Shown here: piece by piece, positions 25,926-34,640 of the stretch
Position numbering within the stretch: the stretch's first letter is position 1
Layout of the letters: the number at the start of each line of letters is the position of its first letter
NCBI RefSeq assembly: GCF_030863805.1
Contig: NZ_CP132957.1
Coordinates: forward strand, 930,001-994,000
Direction: 5' to 3'
Source of the DNA: Kineothrix sp. MB12-C1
GTDB taxonomy: Bacteria > Bacillota > Clostridia > Lachnospirales > Lachnospiraceae
Length of the DNA: 64,000 nucleotides
Made by a program: the position numbers and the translations under genes
The notes under the pieces: model-generated
The model's database searches: none
Told to the model about the DNA's origin: nothing
The model's input: the letters and a program-made list of their open reading frames with translations, nothing else

Positions 25926-26831
25926 ATGCACGCATGGGAACAAATACAGAAAACTATAGAATATGTTGAAGAACACTTGGGCGAGGAATTAAATATTGAA
26001 AGCCTCGCAAAGATGGCGGCACTGTCTCCATTTTATTATCAACGCCTGTTTAGTCGGTTGGTAAAAAAGCCGGTTGCCGAGTACGTTAAGCTTCGCCGGA
26101 TGGCAAAAGCTGCTGAAGCGCTGCTGCAAAAGGAGCAGCGCATTTTGGATATTGCATTAGAACTTGGCTTTTCATCCCACGAACATTTTACCCGTACCTT
26201 TAAGGATACCTTTGGCATGACACCAGAGGAATACCGTAAAAATCCACAAACTCTAAATCACATGACCAAACCGGAGCTTCTACTTCACTACACCATAATT
26301 GATGAAGGTGTACCGCTCATTACCGATGGTATTGTGTTGGAAGTAAGCCGAAGAGAAATGACGGAGTCGATTTATTTTGTCGGTGCTAAAAAGGATTTAC
26401 CGATTCAGCATTTAGCTGGACTGGGAACAGAATCAGGGGTTGACCCGCTTGATACCCTTTGGCAAAACTTCCATATCCAGAAACAAACAATACTTGGTCT
26501 TTCTGAGGATGACGAAGAAATTGGTGTGACCTTTTCAGCTTTAGAAGAGGGATGTTTCAGCTATTTTGCAGGTGCAAAGTCAAAACCAGGAGACTTTCCA
26601 GATGGTTTTATGCCCTGGGAACTGCCTACAGGAGAATATATTGTTTGCTCCTTTGAAGCTGAAAACTTTGAAGCCCTTGTCATGGATGCTCTTTATAAAG
26701 CACAGCAGTATGTCTATAACACATGGCTTCCAAATCACAAGTTGCAGACAGAGACATTTTGTGCGGAGCGATATGCAAGTCATTCTCCGAAAACCACAAG
26801 CATGGAAATCTGGCTCAAGCTGAAAAAGTAA
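25926..26831 (+). CDS. AraC family regulator with GyrI-like effector domain, copy 1
   Basis: The ATG at 25926 has AAAGGAGGTGC at ideal spacing. The 301-residue protein has an N-terminal AraC double helix-turn-helix (residues about 1-105, LGFSSHEHFTRTFKDTFGMTPEEYRK) and a C-terminal GyrI/Rob-like domain (about 140-301) that binds small hydrophobic or drug-like ligands in related proteins. It is 190 bases after the DUF5131 gene. The neighbouring pair may be its target. Confidence 0.85.
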   Translation: MHAWEQIQKTIEYVEEHLGEELNIESLAKMAALSPFYYQRLFSRLVKKPVAEYVKLRRMAKAAEALLQKEQRILDIALELGFSSHEHFTRTFKDTFGMTPEEYRKNPQTLNHMTKPELLLHYTIIDEGVPLITDGIVLEVSRREMTESIYFVGAKKDLPIQHLAGLGTESGVDPLDTLWQNFHIQKQTILGLSEDDEEIGVTFSALEEGCFSYFAGAKSKPGDFPDGFMPWELPTGEYIVCSFEAENFEALVMDALYKAQQYVYNTWLPNHKLQTETFCAERYASHSPKTTSMEIWLKLKK

Positions 26832-27025
26832 ATTTATACACATTGCATCGGGTAGTTACCAAAACTACCCGGTGCTTTTATCTGAATAACAGTAGCATCC
26901 AATCAATGTTTTCAAGTCAATAGTATCAAAACAACAGATATGGTACACTAAATACAGCTTAGCAAAAATAGTCGAGAAGTTTTTCTCCTACAAAGGTAAA
27001 ATAGAAAACAGAAGGAGGTGAAAAG

Positions 27026-27907
27026 ATGGAAGAACAAATCGAAGCTGTCCAGCGCATGCAGGATTATATTGCAAAACACCTGTCGGGAAATATTACTCTT
27101 GCTTGCCTGTCAAAGGTGTCCTGTTTTTCACCTTGGTACTCTCACCGTCTGTTTTTACAGTATACAAATATGACACCGGCCGATTATATTCGGAGGTTAC
27201 GCCTCTCCAAGTCTGCCATTCGGCTGCGTGATGAATCCTGTAAAATCATAGATGTCGCATTGGATCTTGGATATGGAAGCGTGGATGGGTACCAAAGAGC
27301 ATTCTTCCGGGAGTTTGGATGCAATCCCAGAGAATATGCTAAAAACCCTATTCCTCTCCATCTTTTTACTCCCTATGGAGTTAAATATCGAACACCCAAA
27401 AAGGAGAAACATATGAAAGTTGTAAGAAATGTATTTATCCAAGTTATTGAAAAACCTGAACGAAAGGTGCTAATCAAGAGGGGCATTAAAGCTACCGATT
27501 ATTTTGCCTACTGCGATGAGGTGGGCTGTGATGTATGGGGGCTGCTGCAAAGTATTAAGTCTATCAGCGGAGAGCCTGTGTGTTTATGGCTGCCTGTACA
27601 GTACATTGCTCCCGGCACTTCAGAGTACGTACAGGGAGTAGAGGTGCCCATCACATATGATGGAATTGTTCCTGAGGGTTTTGATGTCATTATGCTTCCT
27701 TCCGCAAAATACCTGATGTTTAGAGGTGAACCCTTTGCCGAAGAAGATTATTGTCAGGCGATTGAGGAAATACAAGAAGCCATAGCAAAGTATGATCCGC
27801 AAGTAATTGATGTGCAGTGGGATTCATCAAACCCCCGTATACAGTTGGAACCCATTGGAACCAGAGGCTATATCGAGCTTCATCCAGTCAAAGAGGTGAT
27901 CGATTAA
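27026..27907 (+). CDS. AraC family regulator with GyrI-like effector domain, copy 2
   Basis: The 293-residue protein has the AraC domain first (about 1-110, LGYGSVDGYQRAFFREFGCNPREY) and a GyrI-like part (about 130-293, FDVIMLPSAKYLMFRGEPFAEEDY). AGAAGGAGGTGAAAAG precedes the ATG. It overlaps the M28 peptidase start by one base (TAATG), so the two are coupled. It is diverged from copy 1. Confidence 0.85.
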   Translation: MEEQIEAVQRMQDYIAKHLSGNITLACLSKVSCFSPWYSHRLFLQYTNMTPADYIRRLRLSKSAIRLRDESCKIIDVALDLGYGSVDGYQRAFFREFGCNPREYAKNPIPLHLFTPYGVKYRTPKKEKHMKVVRNVFIQVIEKPERKVLIKRGIKATDYFAYCDEVGCDVWGLLQSIKSISGEPVCLWLPVQYIAPGTSEYVQGVEVPITYDGIVPEGFDVIMLPSAKYLMFRGEPFAEEDYCQAIEEIQEAIAKYDPQVIDVQWDSSNPRIQLEPIGTRGYIELHPVKEVID

Positions 27908-29079
27908 TGAAGCAGCTGATGCATATTCTTTGCAGAGAACGGCCAGTTGGTACAGATGGCAACGCAACTGTAACTGATTATTTTGAAGAGCAGTTTAATA
28001 TGATGAAATTCGATTTGCAGTCGCTACCCTTTACCTGTACCGTTTGGGATAGTGCTGCTTCACAAATGAACATTGAAGATAAAAGTTTTATTATTACCCC
28101 CAGCCCATTTTCAGAGGGTTTTACAGGCGTAGGCAGGTTGGTCTTAGCAAATACGCTTCCAGACCTTAGACAGGCCGATTGTGCAGGTGCTATCTTACTT
28201 TTATATGGAAACCTTACACAATCGCCCTTACAACCCAAGGATTACCCATTTTATTTCCCTGACGAGCATAGGGAACTTATTTCTGTATTGGAACAGAAAT
28301 CACCAAAGGCAATTGTTGCGCTAACGGGTCGTCATCCTCTGTGTGGCTTGGAGCCGTTTCCTCTCTTTGAGGATGGGAATTTTAAAATTCCCTCCGCCTA
28401 TCTGGGACTTTCTTTTTTAGAGTCTATCAAAGAGTCTGACGGTGCACATGTCAAACTGTCGATCATATCTTCCAAGACATTGCGCAACAGCAGGCAGTTG
28501 GTAGCAACAAAAATTGGAAAACAGAAAAGTAGAAAAATCGTTCTTTGCGCACACATGGATTCTAAATATCATACGCCCGGCGCACTGGATAACGCTGCCG
28601 GGGCTGCCGTTTTGATGGAAGCAGCCAAAAGACTACTACCGGCAAACTATAGTATCGACATTGTTCCTTTTAATGGAGAAGAATACTTTGGAGCTTCCGG
28701 TGAGTTGGCTTATTTACAACACCTTAAAGAAAAAGGCGACACTGTGGACTTGCTGATCAACATCGATTCTCCCTGTCATATCGGTGCGCTAAATTCTGTC
28801 TCGTTCTACAATTTCGGTGAACAGGATAAAGAACTTGCAGTAAAACTCTTTGAACAGCATCCTGTGATAACAGAGGGAGAACCATGGTATGCAGGCGATC
28901 ATTGTGCATTCGCTTTCACCGGAACGCCTTGCATTGCCGTCACTTCTGCTGATTTATTTGAGGGTGGGCTTTTAAACACACATACGCTAAACGACACATT
29001 GGATTGTGTTGATATGAATCTGATTGAACCGACGGCAGAATATATAGCTGCATTGGTTCATGCCTTTGATAAAAGGTAA
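27907..29079 (+). CDS. M28-type zinc aminopeptidase
   Basis: The 390-residue protein starts at the ATG overlapping the AraC stop. It carries the M28 metal ligands in order: CAHMDSK (His, Asp), GALDNAAGAAVLMEAA (Asp), PFNGEEYFGASGE (Glu-Glu), NIDSP (Asp), and DHCAFAFTGTPC (His). There is no signal peptide, so a cytoplasmic peptidase is inferred. Its coupling to an AraC-GyrI regulator suggests an inducible role, possibly peptide or drug inactivation. Confidence 0.82.
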   Translation: MKQLMHILCRERPVGTDGNATVTDYFEEQFNMMKFDLQSLPFTCTVWDSAASQMNIEDKSFIITPSPFSEGFTGVGRLVLANTLPDLRQADCAGAILLLYGNLTQSPLQPKDYPFYFPDEHRELISVLEQKSPKAIVALTGRHPLCGLEPFPLFEDGNFKIPSAYLGLSFLESIKESDGAHVKLSIISSKTLRNSRQLVATKIGKQKSRKIVLCAHMDSKYHTPGALDNAAGAAVLMEAAKRLLPANYSIDIVPFNGEEYFGASGELAYLQHLKEKGDTVDLLINIDSPCHIGALNSVSFYNFGEQDKELAVKLFEQHPVITEGEPWYAGDHCAFAFTGTPCIAVTSADLFEGGLLNTHTLNDTLDCVDMNLIEPTAEYIAALVHAFDKR

Positions 29080-29091
29080 GAAAAGTATTTT

Positions 29092-29138
29092 ATGAAACAA
29101 GCCGTTGCATTCAATAAAGATGCAACGGCTTGTTTCAT
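29092..29138 (+). terminator. Strong terminator after the M28 gene
   Basis: A perfect 19-base inverted repeat (ATGAAACAAGCCGTTGCAT and its inverse) with a 9-base loop follows the stop by 12 bases. It marks the end of the plus-strand block directly before the recombinase genes, which run in the other direction. Confidence 0.85.
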
Positions 29139-29190
29139 TATAACCCTATTACATATGAGTTCTTCAAAGTAAAGTTCTTATTACCTATTT

Positions 29191-30798
29191 TCATCTAAAT
29201 AGCTTTCCCTTTTCACCACACTGAACAAGCCTCATATACTCGTCCATATGGTTCCATACAATTTCAATCGTTTCATTTCCGTAAACATAGATGCTGTCGA
29301 TTAGCTCATCGGCCATTTCTTTAGAAAGTTCCGTAAACCCCTCATATCTCTTGAAGCTCTCAATGATAGAACACGGCTGCCAGTTTTCCTGATAACGGCT
29401 TTGCAGTATGGCTTCGAGTTCTGTGATTCGAGCGTCTGTTTCCGCCATCTGCTTGCTAACATCAGCCTTTTGGTTTGTGTAGCTCTCTCTGTCCAAAATA
29501 CCGTCCCTGTATTTTTCATACGTCTTAATTTTGGATGCTCCCAACTTGGCAAGGACGGCTTGGAGCTGCTTAATGCGCTCTGTCAGAGCGGTTATGTCAT
29601 TATGGCTTTGTGTTTTGACTCTGTCAAAAAGCTGTTCCATATCGAGTATGACCTTTATCTGCGTATGTATCACGGATAAGACCATCTGTGTCAGGCTGCT
29701 TTCGGAAATCCTGTCTTTTGTACAGTCGCTGTCAGCTACATACTGATGGCTTTCACAATAATAATATGCCGTAGCCGAGGGACTATTGCTTCTTCGCATA
29801 ACGTGCCGACAAATCCCACATTTCACTTTACCCATCAGGGGTCTGACCTCTGTGTGCTTCTGTATCCTTTGGGGTGCAGAGAAGCGATCCTGAACCGAAG
29901 CAAATAATTCTGCCGAAACAACAGGTTCATGCGTATTCGGTACGACAATCCACTCACTTTTAGGGATGCGTTTTCCGTGCTTGCACCCGACAACAGGGCT
30001 ACGGTTTTTCCCGTTTACCATTTTCCCCGTGTAGCGTTCGTCACGGATGATGGTCAGGACGGTTGTATTCAGCCAGTAGTTTGTTTTTCCGACCACATTG
30101 AATTTACGGTCACAGCCCATAAGCCGCTTATAGACATATGGCGTTGGAATGTTTTCTGCGTTCAGGACATTGGCAATCTGGACTGCGTTTTTGCCCTCAT
30201 CCGCCATCTCAAAGATACGCCTGACAACAGCAGCAGCCTTTTCATCAACCACAAGTTTCTTGCGGTTTTCCGGCGACTTCGCATAGCCATAAGGAGCATG
30301 GCTGCTGATGAATTCTCCTTTCTCCATGCGGTTTTTTTTTGCACTCCGTACCTTTTGTGAAAGGTCTTTGCTGTAAAGGGAGTAAATCAGGTTTCTGAAA
30401 CCCACATCAAGTCCGCCGGTCGTACCGTCAAAGTCATTGCTGTCAAAATGGTCGTTTACGGAGATAAAGCGCACCCCTAAAAAGGGGAATATTTGCTCCA
30501 AATAATCTCCAATGTCAATGTAGTTTCTTCCGAAACGGGACAAGTCTTTTACGATGATACACTGAATGTTTCCCTCACGCACTTCATCCAGCAGAGCTTT
30601 CACGCCCGGACGGTCAAAATTCGTACCGCTGTAACCGTCATCGCAAAACTCAACCACTTCATACTGTGAGAGGTCTGGAGAGCTTTCCACAAAGGCATTC
30701 AGAAGCTCCCGCTGGTTTCTTATACTGTTGCTTTCACCCTCGTTCTCGTCCTCTTGGGATAACCGGATATACTCGGCAAGGATTTTCTTGATACTCAC
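29191..30798 (-). CDS. Large serine recombinase 1 (third of the tandem)
   Basis: The 535-residue protein has the serine resolvase catalytic domain (YIRLSQEDENEGESNSIRNQRELL, with the catalytic serine in SNSIRNQ, and IVKDLSRFGRNYIDIGDYLEQ), a recombinase domain, a zinc-ribbon (CGICRHVMRR...CESHQYVADSDC) and a coiled coil. It overlaps the preceding recombinase by 4 bases. Together the three form the integration module of an integrative element; division of labour is unknown. Confidence 0.9.
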   Translation of the reverse strand: MSIKKILAEYIRLSQEDENEGESNSIRNQRELLNAFVESSPDLSQYEVVEFCDDGYSGTNFDRPGVKALLDEVREGNIQCIIVKDLSRFGRNYIDIGDYLEQIFPFLGVRFISVNDHFDSNDFDGTTGGLDVGFRNLIYSLYSKDLSQKVRSAKKNRMEKGEFISSHAPYGYAKSPENRKKLVVDEKAAAVVRRIFEMADEGKNAVQIANVLNAENIPTPYVYKRLMGCDRKFNVVGKTNYWLNTTVLTIIRDERYTGKMVNGKNRSPVVGCKHGKRIPKSEWIVVPNTHEPVVSAELFASVQDRFSAPQRIQKHTEVRPLMGKVKCGICRHVMRRSNSPSATAYYYCESHQYVADSDCTKDRISESSLTQMVLSVIHTQIKVILDMEQLFDRVKTQSHNDITALTERIKQLQAVLAKLGASKIKTYEKYRDGILDRESYTNQKADVSKQMAETDARITELEAILQSRYQENWQPCSIIESFKRYEGFTELSKEMADELIDSIYVYGNETIEIVWNHMDEYMRLVQCGEKGKLFR

Positions 30799-32471
30799 GA
30801 AACCCTCACCTCACTCTCCGCCTCAATAAAGCCGAGCAAACTTTCAAACTCATCCCGATACCGAAAGCAGATGGATATGCTTTGATCGCTGAATATTTCC
30901 ACCCGTTCTATCAGTTGGGAAATCATTTCTCCCGTTATGGCTTTGTTCTTCTTGAATTTTTTCAAGGCTGCCAGCCATGGATTTTGAGGTGTCAGCATGG
31001 TATCAAGCCGGTGCTTTTGCATAGATAATTCATCAAGTCGGCTCCGCAAAAAGGTGACATCTTTTTCGTACTTGGCTTTTGTAAAGAGATATTCTGCTTC
31101 ATCAAGTAGCTTTTCCTGATAGTCCTCATACAAGGAGCTTCTGAGCATGGACAGTCTGGACAGTTTCTTTTCCGTTTCGGAAATCTCTGTGTCCACTTCA
31201 CTCTGCTGCTGGCAGAAGCCTTCCTTTGCATTGAGCTTAGACACCATTCGGTCTATGTCAACGGCCAGGTCAATCTGCTTGCGGATAGCCGTATACAGAA
31301 TAGAGAGCAAATCCGGTTCGTCCATACGCTTTCTGATGCAGTCATTCTTTGCAATATCCTCGTATGTGGCACAGCTAAAGTAATAGAGTGCCGAACCCTT
31401 TGATTTGGGCATTTTACGCCATTTCATGCTCCGTTTGCAATCACCGCAGAACACAAGCCCTTTCAAGATATTAGACCGCTGCGGTTCCACTTTTTTTCTC
31501 TCGCAGGACTCTCGTTCCTGCTTGATGCACCTTACCGCCAAAAAGATTTCTTCATCAACCAAAGGTTCATGGGTGTTCTTGATTTCTACCCATTGATCCT
31601 GCGGCAGCTCCACGCAACCGCCCTTGCCCCATAGGTCGGATTTTGTTTTTCCCTGCACCATATGGCCGAGGTAAACCGGGTTGATTAAAATCCTGCGGAC
31701 GGCGCTTTTATACCAATACCGCATATTGGCATAACGATCACTTTTTAAGATGCCCTTTTCATAGCGATACTGGCTTGGGGAGGGAATGCCCAGCTCATTG
31801 AGCTTTTGAACGATACGCATATCACCCATACCGTTCCTTGCCCACTTAAAAATATCCCTGACAACCGGTGCGGTTTCCTCGTCAATCACCAACTTGCCGT
31901 TAGCAGACTTTTGATAGCCGTAGGCTGCGACACAGCCGGTAAATTCCCCTCTACTTCTCTTGACTGCAAGCCCCGACTTTATCTTTTTTGATATATCTCT
32001 GGCGTACACATCATGGATCAGGTTTTTCAGAGGAACGGCATACCCATCATCCTGACTGCTGGCATTCAGACTGTCATATCCATCGTTCACGGAGATAAAG
32101 CGAACATTAAAGAATGGCAGTATTTTATCAAGATAAGTTCCGGTTTCAATGTAATTCCTGCCGAAACGGGACAGGTCTTTGACCACAATGCAGTTGATTT
32201 TTCCACCCTTGATGGCGTCCATCATTTCATTGAAGCCGGGACGGTCGAAGTTCGTTCCTGTCTGATTGACATCCTTAAAAACAGATATGAGCTTCAGGTA
32301 CGGCCTTTCAGCAATATAGCGTTCCAACATGGAGATTTGATTGCCGATGGAATCACTTTCTTTTTTTCGCTCATCTTCCTCCGACAGCCGCCCGTAAACA
32401 CAGGTGTTCCATATCGTTTCAAGAGGGACCTGGGCAACATGATCTATTTGCTTTCTGCTTGTTCTCGCCAT
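30795..32471 (-). CDS. Large serine recombinase 2
   Basis: The 558-residue protein has YGRLSEEDERKKESDSIGNQISML with the catalytic serine, IVVKDLSRFGRNYIETGTYLDKILPFF, a recombinase domain, the zinc-ribbon FCGDCKRSMKWRK...CATYEDIAKNDC and a coiled coil near residues 400-480. GGGGGTGG precedes the ATG. It starts one base after the end of recombinase 3. Confidence 0.9.
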   Translation of the reverse strand: MARTSRKQIDHVAQVPLETIWNTCVYGRLSEEDERKKESDSIGNQISMLERYIAERPYLKLISVFKDVNQTGTNFDRPGFNEMMDAIKGGKINCIVVKDLSRFGRNYIETGTYLDKILPFFNVRFISVNDGYDSLNASSQDDGYAVPLKNLIHDVYARDISKKIKSGLAVKRSRGEFTGCVAAYGYQKSANGKLVIDEETAPVVRDIFKWARNGMGDMRIVQKLNELGIPSPSQYRYEKGILKSDRYANMRYWYKSAVRRILINPVYLGHMVQGKTKSDLWGKGGCVELPQDQWVEIKNTHEPLVDEEIFLAVRCIKQERESCERKKVEPQRSNILKGLVFCGDCKRSMKWRKMPKSKGSALYYFSCATYEDIAKNDCIRKRMDEPDLLSILYTAIRKQIDLAVDIDRMVSKLNAKEGFCQQQSEVDTEISETEKKLSRLSMLRSSLYEDYQEKLLDEAEYLFTKAKYEKDVTFLRSRLDELSMQKHRLDTMLTPQNPWLAALKKFKKNKAITGEMISQLIERVEIFSDQSISICFRYRDEFESLLGFIEAESEVRVS

Positions 32472-32472
32472 C

Positions 32473-34143
32473 TCACACCACCCCCTTTATGGGAGCCGGT
32501 GAAGCTGATGCAATTAGATCTTTTGCGTTCTCGGCAAAGAACAAAGCTCTTTCATATTCATACTGATAGCGGAATCGGATCTCCACCCGGCTGCCGGAAT
32601 AGATATTGACCCACTCAATTAGGGAAACAACTACCTTTCGGGACAGCTCGGTGATATTCCGATTCTTCTTAAAGGCTGCAATCCAAACGCTGTTTGCTCC
32701 CTTACCCGCAAGGATCAGGGCAATATCCTGTTTCAGCCGTTCGGCAGCTTTCTCCGCTTCCTCACACTTTTTCCCGTATATGACCTTAAATTCCCGGTAC
32801 TCATCTGCATCAATGACACCGCTTTTCAAGTCCTCATAGATAGACACTTTGAGGTTTTTATACTTTTCAATTTCCTCCTGTTTCATCAGCAGTTGAGTAT
32901 CAATTTTTCGGATTTCCTCCTGCTGCATAGGAAGGGTGTCGATAAACGAGAGAATCCGTTCAATGTCGAGAATAGAAGCGATGTGATTTTGAAGTGCTTG
33001 CAGGACTGCCTTTTCTAATACCTTTTCGCTGATGCAGTGAGTGGTACAGCCATCCCCAGCCTTATTCTTTGAACAATAATAGTAGGCGTACTTCTTTCCG
33101 CCTGCGGGTACAATCTTTCGCACCATACCGCTTTTGCAGTCAGCACAAAAAAGCAGGCCAGAGAACGGATAGACAGCTTCTCCATCTGGAGCAATACGGG
33201 TGTCCTGTGCCAGCACACGGTTCACAGTGTCAAAAATCTCCTGTGGGACAATAGGCTCATGGGTGTTTTCCACCCGAACCCATTTATCCTCTGGCTTCAT
33301 AAATCGCTGCTTAATCTTGTAGTTTGGCGTGCTTTCCTTACCCTGCACAAGATGCCCTGCATAAATAGGATTTTTCAAAATGCGGCCAACCGCCACAGCA
33401 GTCCACTTTGCCTTGGGATTCACCTGAAAGCTGGTGGCAAAGTTAAGCCCTGAAAAGCGTTTATATTCCATGGGGGACGGCTCGCTAATCTCATTCAGTC
33501 TGTCAGCTATCCCTTGCTGGCTGAGTCCATCCAGCTTCCATGCAAAAATATCCCGAACAATCTTTGCGGCATAGGGGTCTACCACCAGTTGATTTTTGTT
33601 CTCTGCTGATTTCATGTAGCCGTAAACGGCAAAGGAACCGATGAACTCGCCATTTTTGCGCTTTACATCAAGCTGGCTCCTAATTTTTACGGAGATGTCT
33701 CTGCAATACGCATCATTGACGAGGTTCTTAAAAGGAATGATAATATCGTCTGACGGTGATTTATCCTTTGCACTGTCGTAACCATCGTTAATGGCAATGA
33801 AGCGCACACCTAAAAACGGAAAAATTCGTTCAATATATCGCCCTACTTCGATGTAATTTCTGCCGAAACGTGACAGGTCTTTGACTATGATGCAGTTGAT
33901 ACGTCCAGCTCTTACATCCTCCATCATCAAATTAAAGGCAGGACGATTAAAGTCAACACCACTAAATCCGTCATCTATTCTTTCAGAACAGAGGCGGATT
34001 TCGGGCATTGACTTCACAAAATTGGTTATTAAATCTCTTTGATTGGCAATGCTGTCGCTTTCTGCTTTATCGCCATCTTCTTTAGACAGGCGCAAATAGT
34101 CCACAGCATTGTATATGATTGTATCTTCATTATTAAATGGCAT
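32473..34143 (-). CDS. Large serine recombinase 3 (first of the tandem)
   Basis: The 556-residue protein has YLRLSKEDGDKAESDSIANQRDLI with the catalytic serine, IVKDLSRFGRNYIEVGRYIERIFPFLG, a recombinase domain, zinc-ribbon FCADCKSGMVRKI...CSKNKAGDGCTTHC and a coiled coil. It is the first gene of the tandem; the promoter probably lies at 34144-34313. Confidence 0.9.
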   Translation of the reverse strand: MPFNNEDTIIYNAVDYLRLSKEDGDKAESDSIANQRDLITNFVKSMPEIRLCSERIDDGFSGVDFNRPAFNLMMEDVRAGRINCIIVKDLSRFGRNYIEVGRYIERIFPFLGVRFIAINDGYDSAKDKSPSDDIIIPFKNLVNDAYCRDISVKIRSQLDVKRKNGEFIGSFAVYGYMKSAENKNQLVVDPYAAKIVRDIFAWKLDGLSQQGIADRLNEISEPSPMEYKRFSGLNFATSFQVNPKAKWTAVAVGRILKNPIYAGHLVQGKESTPNYKIKQRFMKPEDKWVRVENTHEPIVPQEIFDTVNRVLAQDTRIAPDGEAVYPFSGLLFCADCKSGMVRKIVPAGGKKYAYYYCSKNKAGDGCTTHCISEKVLEKAVLQALQNHIASILDIERILSFIDTLPMQQEEIRKIDTQLLMKQEEIEKYKNLKVSIYEDLKSGVIDADEYREFKVIYGKKCEEAEKAAERLKQDIALILAGKGANSVWIAAFKKNRNITELSRKVVVSLIEWVNIYSGSRVEIRFRYQYEYERALFFAENAKDLIASASPAPIKGVV

Positions 34144-34313
34144 AACGAAACCTCCCGATTGAAAAAGTCAAGAAGCAAAACCTGACTGAATCAATGGGCG
34201 TCCGCTAATATTAGTCCGCTCTTATTATAACACCCTTCTCAGGGCGCGTCCAGACAAAACAGCAGCTTTTCCGAACCCACATGGTCAGGCTCCGCCCATA
34301 AAAATCATCCATC
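34144..34313 (-). promoter_or_regulatory. Upstream region of the recombinase operon
   Basis: The 170 bases between the DUF6870-like gene and recombinase 3 carry GGGAGG near 34150 as ribosome site and a TATAAT-like word (TATAATAA on the minus strand at about 34220). No inverted repeat is strong enough to call an operator. Confidence 0.35.
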
Positions 34314-34577
34314 TCACATCATCCTCAATAAATTTTCCATTCTGTCCTCCAGCGTGGCATTGGTATCATTAAAACTGATTTTGACAACCACTTTGCCGCA
34401 CCGGTAGCAATATGGGTTTCCTATTTGGTGGATAAAATCCAGTATCCGTTCTTCCTTGGGCAACTTTGTATTAACCTTTATATCGCCTATGTCAACCAGC
34501 GTATCCGGGTTGACCGTCCGCACATCCACCTGTTTTAATGCCGAAAAATCCATTTGGGAGAAATCAGAGTTCCCCAT
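34314..34577 (-). CDS. DUF6870-like small protein of integrative elements
   Basis: The 87-residue acidic protein contains NPDTLVDIGDIKVNTKLPKEERILDFIHQIGNPYCYRCGKVVVKISF, the pattern I know from DUF6870-type proteins of clostridial integrative elements. A CxxC pair (residues about 57-60) suggests a metal site. GGGAGGG precedes the ATG. Its role is unknown. Confidence 0.7.
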   Translation of the reverse strand: MGNSDFSQMDFSALKQVDVRTVNPDTLVDIGDIKVNTKLPKEERILDFIHQIGNPYCYRCGKVVVKISFNDTNATLEDRMENLLRMM

Positions 34578-34640
34578 GGCTTACCCTCCCATCTATAGAA
34601 ATGACACTCATATAGGAATATATGAAATCTGCCGATTGTC

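Noticed and set aside
29141-29190. Attachment site of the serine-recombinase element
   Set aside because: Likely located here, but without the other end no core repeat can be identified, so none is claimed.
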